64,000 nucleotides of DNA from Apis mellifera (lineage: Eukaryota > Arthropoda > Insecta > Hymenoptera > Apidae). Made by a program: the position numbers and the translations under genes. Of this stretch, positions 49,431 to 60,090 are shown in pieces (the stretch's first letter is position 1; each line of letters opens with the position of its first letter). The notes beneath the pieces were generated by a model. That model worked only from the letters and a program-made list of their open reading frames with translations, was not told the DNA's origin and did no database searches. Location of the stretch: assembly GCF_003254395.2 (NCBI RefSeq), contig NC_037644.1, forward strand, positions 8,462,086 through 8,526,085, written 5' to 3'.

Positions 49431-49587
49431 GCGATAATAATCCTCGTCGTGTAACACTTATTGGGGTGAGCATCGTTTCAGGATCAGAAGAGGAGAATTT
49501 TGCATTCTGCAAACACGATGTATTAACTGTATTTTGGAATTTTTTATTTTTTAGATTTTGTTCGATTAACTTTAACAATTTATTCCA

Positions 49588-50035
49588 ATTTATATATCTT
49601 GGTATAGTATAAGTTTTATCAGTTTGAAACTCTTCGAGGTTTTCTTTTAAGTATTTATTTATTTTACAGAAGAATAAATTTTATTTAAAAAAAAAAAAGA
49701 ATATAGAATGCAACAACGAGAGAAACAAAAATTTATATATCTTGGTATAGTATAAGTTTTATCAGTTTGAAATTCTTCAAATTTTTCTTTTAAGTGTGGC
49801 TATTTATTTATTTTACAGAAGAGTAGATTTTATTTAAAAAAAAAAAAAATGTAGAATGCAACAACGAGAGAAACAAAAATTTATATATCTTGGTATAGTA
49901 TAAGTTTTATCAGTTTGAAATTCTTCGAGGTTTTCTTTTAAGTGTGGCTATTTATTTATTTTACAGAAGAATAGATTTTATTTAAAAAAAAAAGAATGTA
50001 GAATGCAACAACGAGAGAAACAAAAATATTATGTA
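49588..50035. repeat. Three-copy tandem repeat, about 145 bp
   Basis: CTTGGTATAGTATAAGTTTT begins at 49598, 49741 and 49889. Each unit ends with GCAACAACGAGAGAAACAAA. Copies differ mainly in poly-A length. Confidence 0.93.
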
Positions 50036-50089
50036 TTTGATAAAACAATAATATCCTCTCTCTCCAAGATAAAACACACTCTATATATT

Positions 50090-50470
50090 CAATTCTATAT
50101 TTCTTCTTCATTGAAGAAAACAATAATCTTATTCAACGACTACAAACAATTATCTTAAAACCAAATTTAAAATTAATATTAAATTAAATTTCTTCTTCAT
50201 TAAAAAAAACAATAATCTTATTCAACGACTACAAACAATTATCTTAAAACCAAATTTAAAATTAATATTAAATTAAATTTTTTCTTCATTGAAAAAAACA
50301 ATAATCTTATTCAACGACTACAAACAATTATCTTAAAACCAAATTTAAAATTAATATTAAATTAATTTAAATTAAATTTCTTCTTCGCATTGAAAAAAAC
50401 AATAATCTTATTGAACGATTACAAACAATTATCTTAAAACCAAATTTAAAATTAATATTAAATTAATTTT
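50090..50470. repeat. Four-copy tandem repeat, about 89-101 bp
   Basis: CAATAATCTTATT begins at 50121, 50210, 50299 and 50400. Units share ACAAACAATTATCTTAAAAC and a TTAATATTAAATTAA end. The last unit is longer because of an internal AATTTAAATT repetition. Confidence 0.93.
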
Positions 50471-51380
50471 CCCAAACCAAATTTTCCAAATTTCTTCACA
50501 CCTTTCCCTCCATAAATAAATTATCCAACACTCATCCTTTCCACCAAACTTCCTCTCCATTTATAATAAACCAACAGAAAAACGCATCATCTGTCCCTTT
50601 AACTAAGCCCACAAACGACAGATATCCTCTAATATACTTCGACCGAAAGTCGTGTATCTGACGTTTTCCATTCAAAGTTAGTTCTCCTCCTCCTCCTCTT
50701 CCTTCCTATCGCGTGCCGCGTCGAAATCCAACCTTCGAACGAGGAGAGACACGCAAAGAAAGAGACGGAAACGGATAGATAGATAGAGAGAGAGAGAGAG
50801 ACATTAACCCCGAAGAACAGAATCCACTTACCGGAGAGATGATGCACTCGGCGCTGCTCGCGTGCCCTATCTAGCCCTCCGACCAGCTCGAGGCTGGCCG
50901 CCCTCGAGCCGAGGGTGAAGAAGAAGAAGAAAAGGGCGAAAAATAGGAAGGAACGGGAAGAGGGGAGGGTCGGTTGATAGCAGCGGCGAGCTGCTATGCT
51001 GGCCGTGGTTAGGGTCTTTCTCCCCTTTCTCCTCCTCCTCCCCTACGGTAACAAACGTGGATCGTGTAAGGGGTCGTGGGGATAAAACGAGATCGTGTCT
51101 CGGGGCGTGGAGAGGAGGGTGGTAGACGGTAGGATGAAAGAAATTGGTACATCGAGGCGAGGAACCGCAGACTTCTCTTCTTGAATTCTCTCTCTCTCTC
51201 TGCATTTCGGTTTGCAAACGATTCTTTTTACGTTTCGAGGAAAAAGTCACTAGATAGGATGATTCGTGCAACCACCAATTAAAACGAAAGTTTCGTATTT
51301 CGCAGTAAGGTAAAGTATGAATTAATAAAGTTGTTTTCGTTTCATATACGTTCTGTATAATGAAGTAAATATTGTATAAA
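50471..51380. other. Intron 1 with a GC-rich low-complexity island
   Basis: The stretch at about 50640-51190 is GC-richer, with CTC/GAG and (GA)n runs (about 50781-50801) and a Pro/Arg/Ser-rich minus-strand frame. The composition, not conservation, explains the frame. No gene called. Confidence 0.4.
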
Positions 51381-51500
51381 TTATATGATACAATTATATA
51401 TAAAGAAAAAGATATATATAAGGAATAGGAAGATATATATATATAAAGAAAAATTTGTTTTTGATCAAAACAAATTTGTGAATAATTTATTTATATATAT

Positions 51501-51550
<50 letters not shown>

Positions 51551-51600
51551 TCCTATTCCTTATATATATCTTTTTCTTTATATATAATTGTATCATATAA
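51381..51600. repeat. Perfect 65-bp inverted repeat with 90-bp loop
   Basis: 51381-51445 is the exact reverse complement of 51536-51600, checked base by base. The arms include AGGAATAGGAAGATATATAT. The loop contains an (AT)n run and GATCAAAACAAATTTGTGAA. A variant of that loop text is repeated directly outside the right arm at about 51621-51655. Any open frame through the arms is a product of the repeat. Confidence 0.95.
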
Positions 51601-52698
51601 AATATATATATATATATATATTTTGATCAAAAACAAATTTGTGAATAATTTATTCATCTTGTGAAGAAAGAGTATTATAGAATTATGGAAGAAATTTAGA
51701 AGAATATTATAGAAGAAAGAGTACATAAAATTTGCATCGAATGAAATATCTTCGATTCGATGATACTAGACAACTCGATTGTGCAAAAGATTCTCGGTGT
51801 AAACGGTGTTGTTGAATAATTACAAGCTTGCAAAGTGTGTCCCCGGGTCATCGGGGAAAGCGACGATAGAGGGAGGGGAGGGAAGAAGAAAAGAGAGGAA
51901 AGAAAAGAATGGGAGGGGCGAGAGGAGAGGGGGAGAGGAGAAAGGAAAACTTGAAGTGAGATTTTCAGACAAAGGCCACTGTTTGAGTGGTTGCTCACGG
52001 CATTGTTGCCCTTTACCCTCCGCGTTCTATCGATGAGACGGAAGGGGTTGCCTCCCTCCCTCCCTCCCTCCCTCCAAATACCGAGGAAACACTTTAGCGC
52101 ACGAACCGGAAGCACGGCCGTTTCACGCTTCCCGGACATTCGATCACACTAGTTCTTAGTTTACTCAAACTGTTAATTTTATTATTAATTGGATTTTTTA
52201 TACAGAGATATTTATTCACTATCTTTATGTATATAACTCTTCATTTTCTACAATTTTTCACAATTCAATATGTTAACTTTTAAGTAGAACTTTTTGTTCT
52301 ATTGTCAAGAAAATAAAAGTTTTAATAACAGTTTCCACAGTTGGAAAAGGGAAATAGATTACTACGATTGATCGAAGATTTTTAAAAATTCCAAATCCAT
52401 ATTTCCTCGAACACGTTTACCTTCCATAATGATGGAATCCGTTTCGTAAGTTTTATAGAGGAAAACTTTTTCGTCCCAGGTTTAACAAAAATATTGCATT
52501 CATTTCATTCCCCAATTTCCAACCCACGTGCAAAACTTGTTAAAATTCTCATCCCATTTTTTCCAACCTCGTATTGAAAATTACAAAATCGTGTCTGGTC
52601 GAGACACTTTAACGAAATCACATTTTTTAAAAAAATCGTTTCTTCAACGACGAGCTCTCTCTCTCTCCAATCTTCTATCACCGTGATAATATATATAT
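51601..52698. other. Intron 1 non-coding
   Basis: Has an AT run at about 51601-51620, a purine-rich G/A tract at about 51870-51950 and a (CCCT)n-like run at about 52051-52074. The minus-strand frame over 51696-52139 is rich in Ser/Pro/Leu from the pyrimidine tract and is not credible as a gene. Confidence 0.45.
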
Positions 52699-52699
52699 A

Positions 52700-52860
52700 T
52701 ATATAGAGTGTTAAAAAAAAAAGTACAATACATCTATTTAAAAGAAACGAAGTGATAAATAATAAATAACAATATGTTTAATACTAAACGAGCAATCCAC
52801 CAAATAAATTCTAAAATATAGAAAGGATTAGATTCCTATTTTTTAAACACCCTGTATACA
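52700..52860. mobile_element. Candidate small MITE-like element
   Basis: About 160 bp bounded by imperfect inverted ends: TATAGAGTGTTAAAAAA at the left (from about 52702) and TTTTTTAAACACCCTGTATA at the right (to about 52859). The interior is AT-rich with no frame. The left end abuts an (AT)n run, so a TA target is plausible but cannot be verified. Confidence 0.35.
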
Positions 52861-55060
52861 CTTCCCCGTCCCACCCTACTTTATGAATAAAGTAGCAAGT
52901 TTCGTCGCACGCGTGCACCCTCTCGAGCATCATCCACCATCCGGCCATCCTCGGCCCGACATCGAGTTTCTTCTTCTCCAGACACCGTGAGGGCACCATA
53001 TTGCGTTACGGGTATCAAGCATCGCATAAAACGGTATTAGCGCTTCCCCCATATGCTCTGCCCCGATGCTCGAATTTATTCGAGCATGTCGCATTACGGA
53101 TTGTTTTCCTTTTTTTTTTTTTTTTTTTTTTTTTTTGAGATGGAAACCACGTGGTCAACCTCAGATAACATGATGTTAAAGTCTGTTGATACAAAATACA
53201 TATACGTATACCAATTATTATACACATTTGTTATCAGAGAATTTTATTATATTATTTATTATAATTTATTTTTATTTTTTATTATTATTTATTTTTTTAT
53301 AATTTATTTATTATATATATAAAATGTATCAATCGTATCGTATTTCCTCTCGAATGGAAACGACTTATATAATATTAATATAACCATAAGCTTGTACAAA
53401 GGATAACTATACATATCACAAGTCTCTCAAAATATAAATCGTGATAAATTTAAAATTTCCTCGTGATGAAGTCATGAATCAAATCGATCAGAGCTCGTCA
53501 AAGAGGATCCTCTCAGAGGGGAATCGTTGCATTTTTTAACGTTGCAACGAGGGATTTCTTCTTTTTTTTTTCTCATCGAGAAAACCGCGCAAAGGCGAAT
53601 AAAGACCGAGAGGGAAGGGGGTTACGCCCCCTCGCATTTTCTTGCCGGTGCACCCCCAAAAGCATCGACGACGACCACCCCAGCTGCAAGGCAATAGTGG
53701 ACCGGGGGCAGGGTGGCCGCAGTAACGACGCGTCGTCAGTTAATCAAGCCATTTCGTTCCGGGAAGAGGCGAATGAGGATACGGCTTGAACGACCATTGA
53801 TTTTCTTCTTACCATTCTCTCGTGGAAATCCCTCCACGAGACCAATCTCGGGGGTGGCTTTCCTTCGTGGCTTTCGAGAGTGAGAGAGAAAGTTGCTCGT
53901 TGCGCTTTTTGCTTCCAGGTGCGAAATTATTCTTCTTTTTCCACTCTTTCTTATCGTCGACATCACGGGGGAAGAGAATGTTAAAATGGAGATTTTGAAA
54001 ATTCGTTTAATTTCTGAGTAAAGTTTTAGTTTGTTTATTATATATTATTTTATTATTTTATTTTATTATTTTATTTTATTATTTATTTTATTTTATTATT
54101 TGTTTATTATATATTATTTATTATATTATTTTTGTTTGTTTATTTATATTTTAAGATGTATAATTTGGGATTTAAGTTAAGTTTCGTGTATGAAGAAGAA
54201 TATTTGAAAGAGAAATTCTAAAAAATAAATGGTAATTTTATTATTAACATTTTTATATCGCTATATTTTTATACAATCACTATAATTCTCAATTATTTAT
54301 TTATTACAGATTTATTGGTATTGAAATTTTATCATTTCTGGATTGAACGAGGAAATTAGAGATAAAATAAAATAAAAGAAAATTTATAATTCCAAAACGA
54401 ATTAAATACAATGCAAACGATTCGAAATGAAAGTAAAACTTCCAATATATCAAACAATATCTCAATCAAACTTTGCTCATAAACGGTCACAAAAATTTAT
54501 CACTACAACGTTTATCGCAAAATTTCTCCACTAATCCTCGTAGAGTAATTAAACTTTGCATCGAAAATTAGTCCCTGAATGTTCCTTTAATTTCGAAACT
54601 CGTGATTTCATAATTTGCACTCAGTTATCCGTTTGTCAAGCGTTGTTTAACTTGCTCGTTAGAAGTCTGTCCTTGACGTGCATACACCAACGAATTATTT
54701 TTCGTCAAACTTGACACCGAACATCGTTAATCAATTTGCTGGAAAAGATAAAAAAAAAAAATAACGCGCGGTGATGTTTCGATCAATTAAATAATATCAT
54801 TTCGAGTAATCGATCAAAATTAACGATCGAAATAACATTTCGAATACGTATCTCTCAAAAAAATTTGATTAATGATAAAAATTTTTGTGCATGCACATCA
54901 TAAATTACATACACGTAATAAAAGAATAATTAAATTATTCTTTTTCGAAATATACGAGAATATATAAAAAAAAAGGATATAAAGAAATTTGGCAATAATT
55001 ATAGAAACGAAAATAAAATCTTCTTATTCGCGATCGAAAGACATCCGAGAAGAAATTTTG
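52861..55060. other. Intron 1 non-coding
   Basis: Includes a poly-T run at about 53110-53136, a GC-richer patch at about 53560-53970 and a (TTTTA)n-type repeat at about 54035-54130. No gene supported. Confidence 0.45.
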
Positions 55061-55082
55061 AGGTTAGCCAAGCGCGTTCCAG

Positions 55083-55119
55083 CCTTAAGGATGACTAGTG
55101 GCGCCACTTGATCTTAAGG
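55083..55119. promoter_or_regulatory. Imperfect palindrome with AGTGGCGCCACT core
   Basis: A perfect 12-bp palindrome at 55097-55108 is flanked by CCTTAAG (55083-55089) and CTTAAGG (55113-55119), off symmetry by three bases. GTGGCGCCA-type cores resemble the insect CTCF binding motif. It could be an insulator or factor site; this is inference only. Confidence 0.35.
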
Positions 55120-57230
55120 TCATCTCGTGCTGTGGTCAGCGGTCTAACGCAAAGTGGAGAGAGAGAGAGTTGCGCCTTTATCGGGTTTCATTGTCATTGA
55201 AATCGTCCAGTCTGTGAAAGAGGAAGGAAGGAAGGAAGGAAGGAAAGGACTTGCGCAATTTCCGGCTGCATGGAGGAAACGAGGGGGAGTCAGAGAAAGA
55301 GAGAGAGAGAGAGAGATGCTCGTGGGGACGGGTGCACCCCTCGTAATCCCGCGACTGAAAGCCTCGTTTAATATTTATGATTTATTTCGGTTTAATTCGA
55401 CGTGCAAACGGGAGCACGCATTTATATTCCGCGATGTTTGACGCACGGAACGGGATTAGAAAAACTTTTCCATTGAAATATTTTTCCAACGTTTTTGAAG
55501 AAAGAATCTCGAATGTATGTTAAGATATTTGCAGAAATTTTGCACAAGTATAATCGTTTGTCTACTGCAACGACATGAATATTGCATTTTTTTAATTGTT
55601 AATTAGTTGCAGAAATAATCGTACTTTTTTATCGATAGAGTTTTACATTTTTATCGAGCGAGTTTAAATGTTAAGCCTCGAATTTGAAATTTTAATATGT
55701 AATAATATTTTTAACTATCTTATAGGAATTAGAAACATTTAAACTCGTTTCCTTTTTAATTATGATATTTAAAATATTGAATTCTATATTTCTTATTATT
55801 CAATTTTCAACTTCATCAGTTTAATTTTCAGATAACAAATAATTTACTTCAAAATAGATATCAAAGAAGATCAATGCTTCCCTATTTTTTTATAAATCGT
55901 ATTAAATTCCAATCTTGTCCAATCTTAATTAAAATAACGAAAATAAAATTACAAAAAAAGAAAATTATGTGAAAAGTTTCTAAACTAAGAGAAATATACG
56001 TAACAACGTTCTTTTCTTTTCGTGTCATCGCGTAGCGATGAAGGGCGTTAACAGGAAAAAGGGACGATCGATAAACGGCGATAAATTTGAACGAAGCGTC
56101 GCGGCGCACTTTACACAAGCGAAGGCGGTTCCCCGGAATCGTCATCGTCATTGTTCCACCGACAATGCCTCGGCAGAAATGCGTTCACTCTCGTATCCGG
56201 TTCCTTGCCTGGGGAAGGGAATTCCCCCCTCCTGGTATTAACTCGCGTAATTGAGATTTATTAATCCGGAGGCCGCGCTGTGGCCACGCTGCAACCATAT
56301 ATCTCTCGCTCCATCTTTTCCATCCTCCTCTAACTTTATCATTGTGTGCTTAAAATCGCAAGTAAATTCCATCGAGTTATAATCCAGAGGTATAAGATTC
56401 TTCTTTTTCTGCGTTTTAAATTGTTATAAATGTATAATTTGTTGGAGAGGAAAAATTTATTGGTAGGAAGTAAATTGCTTTGAACTTTAAAGTAAAATGG
56501 AATAACAATGTTTCGAGTTAAATTTCGAGTGAAATTCTATCTTCGTTGCGAATGCATCGTTGAGTGTATGTATAAAATGATATAATTTTTAGTAGCATTT
56601 TTAGTAAGAAAATACTACCACTATTGCTATTATATTTTTTTACCATTTTTAATTTACACCAAACTGTACGCTATAAATAAAAAGTGATGAATAACGAGAG
56701 CAAAAAAAAAAAAAAAAGAAAATAAAGCGTCAAATTAAAATTAATCTTAATATTATCCAATCTTTAAAGGGAATCGTGATTCGATAAAGTGGCTCGAGCG
56801 AAATGGTCGCCACCTAATATTGGATGTTCCCTGATTAAATCCGTTTTCATCGCCGACCGTAATCTAAACGAGACAAAGCGATCCGTCATCTAGCCGTTTA
56901 ATGAAAGTCGTGGCCATAACTTAGCAGGCTTAAGACACCGGCCAAGGAAAGACGGAATCATAGTCGAAGGTGGAAGTTACGCTTAATCCAGCAATATGAA
57001 ACTCCCCTGTGGCTTATCCTGTCACCCTCCCTACCCTTGTATTCTCTCCTCTCTTATTCGCATTATGCCACGCGATGCTAAATATTCCAAGTGGTAAAAC
57101 GGATAAATAATGTTTATCCAGTGGAAGAAATTCCAGAATATATTCAAAAAACTTTTAGCTATACTAAGTTCCATTATAAATTATTGCCATGTATCCCTAT
57201 TGTTTCTTGTGTATACAAATGTATGTGTTC
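55120..57230. other. Intron 1 non-coding with higher-complexity patches
   Basis: Simple repeats (GGAA)n at about 55222-55245 and (GA)n at about 55295-55315. Patches at about 56030-56300 and 56780-57060 have balanced composition without coding framing and are candidates for conserved non-coding sequence. Confidence 0.4.
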
Positions 57231-57239
57231 TTCCATTGC

Positions 57240-57725
57240 TATATTATGAAATTGCTAGTTTAAGTTTTGATGTATCTTGTATTATTATAGATATATAAGT
57301 GCTTTATGATAAATGAATGAAAATATACATTGTTTTTATTATTTTTATTTTCTAATTGTTAGTTTAAGTTTTGATGTATCTTGTATATTATAGATATATA
57401 AGTGCTTTATGATAAATGAATGAAAATATACATTGTTTTTATTATTTTTATTTTCTAATAGTTTTGATGTATCTTGTATTTATTATATATAAGTGTCATA
57501 TATAGATTATCTATTATAGATATTATCTATTATAGATATATAAGTGTTTTATAATAAATGAAAATATACATTGTTTTTATTATTTTTATTTTCTAATTGT
57601 TAGTTTAAGTTTTGATGTATCTTGTATTATTATAGATATATAAGTGCTTTATGATAAATGAATGAAAATATATATTGTTTTTATTATTTTTATTTTCTAT
57701 ATTGTGAAATTGGTAGTTAAGTGTT
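57240..57725. repeat. Four-copy tandem repeat, about 94-147 bp
   Basis: TGTATCTTGTA begins at 57271, 57375, 57469 and 57616. Units share AAATATACATTGTTTTTATT and a TTTATTTTCTA end. The third copy carries an extra ATTATAGATATTATCTATTA-type insertion. Confidence 0.92.
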
Positions 57726-58025
57726 AATGTTTTCTATAAATATGGAATGCCTTTGGAGGATATTTTAGAGAATAAAGTAGACACAAGAAAATTGAGGCTT
57801 ATTTATTAAGTTCTCTTGAAATTTGCATTAGATAAAACTGTAAACAGATGATATTTACATTCCTTAATGCAATTTTTATTATTGGAAAAGAAGAATAAAT
57901 AATATTGTTTGTATTCAAATTCACTCGCTGTTGGAATCGTTGCACATAAATTCTAAAAAAAAAAAAAAAAAAAAAAGGATATATGTTTTACAATAAACAA
58001 CAGGATTCTACGTTTATTTTTGCAG

Positions 58026-58117
58026 AGGGATGGCGGGATTCGGTGTTGGGGGCCTCGCGTCGTTTATTGGTGACTCTCGGCAGTCTCTCCAGGGACAGTT
58101 CTCCATGTCCTGCCAGG
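58026..58117 (+). CDS. ChAT: Choline acetyltransferase, second coding exon
   Basis: A 92-bp exon between acceptor TTTTTGCAG (ending 58025) and donor GTAAGT (starting 58118). Joined in phase to the exon at 32557-32751, it reads EGWRDSVLGASRRLLVTL then SLSRDSSPCPAR. The GW(R/K)DS(V/I)L motif follows the same N-terminal segment in Drosophila ChAT, just before the conserved LPKVPVP start of the acyltransferase domain. The exon ends on a codon boundary (phase 0). The intron between the two coding exons is 25,274 bp and contains VAChT. The next exon is not seen before the window ends. Similarity was judged from memory of the fly protein, without alignment software. Confidence 0.8.
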
Positions 58118-58939
58118 GTAAGTCATCACAATTGTTTATCCTTTGTAGGAAAACTCGTAGGGAAGGGTAGGTTTAATAAACTTACTCGAGCAAACAATTC
58201 GAGCGAAGAAAAAGGCAAAGAAATTGCGATCTTTAAAAGTAAACTCCCAATCTTTCTAAACTTTAGAAACTTTAAATTAAATTCAATTAATTCATCATCG
58301 TTGCGAACAAATTATAAATTTTCTTCTCTCTTTGCCGTTATTCTTTAAAAAAAAAAAAAAACCTTGTCTCCAATCCAATTTCAAGAGAGGGGAGCTCAAA
58401 GGGGATGATGATCGCCCCCCCCTTTTTTTCCCCCCAATTAACTCGGTTAAAATTTCGAAGGATAATTGAAACATCATCGATGGAAATCGAGCAAACCCTG
58501 TTTACTCTCGCCACTTTGCTACGTGCCACGTTGGCCACCTGAGGGTAAAGGGGAAGGGGAGGGGCAGCACATTTTCGATACTGAAATGTAAATCGAACCG
58601 CGGCCGCCACCCTCGCGCATTTCAAATTGCCGAAAGCAAGGATCTACCCGACGCCTCCGGCTGAAATATGCAAATGACACGCAACGCCGTCAGATACGAT
58701 CTCTCGTTACCAACGCGACGCGAGGGTGGATAATATTTATCGTAGGGAGATCAACGGTCCACGATATTTCCTACAATTCTGCAATCCTTCTTCCCCGCCC
58801 TTCCAATTTCATAACAGTTTTCGCGTTTAAACGTGCGGATTTTCCTCGCGACAACCGTAATTTTTCTCCTTTTTTTTTAAAAAACAGAAGTTTGTTTCAC
58901 GATAACGTCATATCACGGATTCTAAAAATTTTGACGAAT
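58118..58939. other. Start of ChAT intron 2, non-coding
   Basis: It begins with the donor GTAAGT. A patch at about 58480-58790 is GC-richer and high in complexity, with GCGGCCGC at about 58602. It carries no coding frame I recognise and is a possible regulatory element. Confidence 0.4.
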
Positions 58940-60090
58940 TAAATATATTGCAAGCAGAATCAGATTTGTGTTTTATTTTTGAATAGGCATTTCATCTTTC
59001 ATTTAACAATTTATTTTAATAATGATAATACCATCGAAATTAAATTTAAAATTATCAAAGATCTTAGAAAGATCTAGAATTGTACCTTTTTGGTTCTAGT
59101 ATTAAATGTTATATTTCTCAAGTATAAAAACGAATCATTGTATCTAATAATATTCTTGTGAATTCTCTCCAATAATTTGACATAAAAATGATAAAATGAT
59201 ATTTGCTAATTAAATATCATTGCTTTTATTTCTTAAAAATTTATAAACTTAAACTATTTCTTTTCCATTATTTTCTTTTTTTCCTTGCTTCATTCTATCA
59301 GACATTTTTCCCCTATTAATTAAATATATTGCAAGCAGATTTGAATTAGATTTGTTTTTTATTTTTGAGTAGGCATTTCATCTTTCGTTTAACAATTTAT
59401 TTTAATAATGATAATACCATCGAAATTAAATTTAAAATTATCAAAGATCTTAGAAAAATCTAGAATTGTACCTTTTTGGTTCTAGTAACCAATTAAATGT
59501 TATATTTCACAAGTATAAAAACGAATCATTGTATCTAATAATATTCTTGTGAATTCTCTCCAATAATTTGACATAAAAATGATAAAATGATATTTGCGAG
59601 TTAAATATCATTGCTTTTATTTTTTAAAAATTTATAAACTTAAACTATTTCTTTTCCACCATTTTCTTTTTTTTCTTGCTTCACACATTTTTTCCCTATT
59701 AATTAAATATATTGCAAGCAGATTTGAATTAGATTTGTGTTTTTATTTTTGAGTAGATATTTCATTTTTCGTTTAACAATTTATTTTAATAATGATAATA
59801 CCATCGAAATTAAATTTAAAATTATTAAAAATCTTAGAAAGATCTAGAATTGTATCTTTTTGGTTCTAGTAATCAATTAAATATTATATTTCGTATCTAA
59901 TAATATTCTTGTGAAATGAATTCTCTCCAATAATTTGACAGTTTGATACATAAAAATGATAAAATGATATTTGCGAGTTAAATATAATTGTTTTTATTTC
60001 TTAAAAATTTATAAACTTAAACTATTCCTTTTCCACCATTTTCTTTTTTCCCTTGCTTCATTCTATCAGTCATTTTTCCCCTATTAATTT
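58940..60090. repeat. Three-copy tandem repeat, about 382 bp
   Basis: TTGCAAGCAGA begins at 58948, 59329 and 59712 (spacings 381 and 383). Each unit runs through AATAATGATAATACCATCGA, a CTTTTTGGTTCTAGTA block and a pyrimidine-rich ATTTTTCCC end. Copies are about 90-95% alike by eye. The third has a deletion near 59892. Confidence 0.95.

Noticed and set aside
50867..51271. 134-codon minus-strand frame
   Set aside because: Composition is explained by GA/CT-rich tracts; no domain and no conserved motif.
51385..51600. Frame of alternating Ile/Tyr
   Set aside because: A translation of the (AT)n loop and inverted-repeat arms, not a gene.
51696..52139. 147-codon minus-strand frame
   Set aside because: Built from a long pyrimidine tract (Ser/Pro/Leu/Phe runs); not credible as a protein.
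58028..58348. Frame reading MAGFGVGGLASFIGD from the ATG at 58031
   Set aside because: This ATG is out of frame with the ChAT reading set by the upstream exon phase; the ChAT frame (GWRDSVLG) matches the fly protein and ends at a proper donor.
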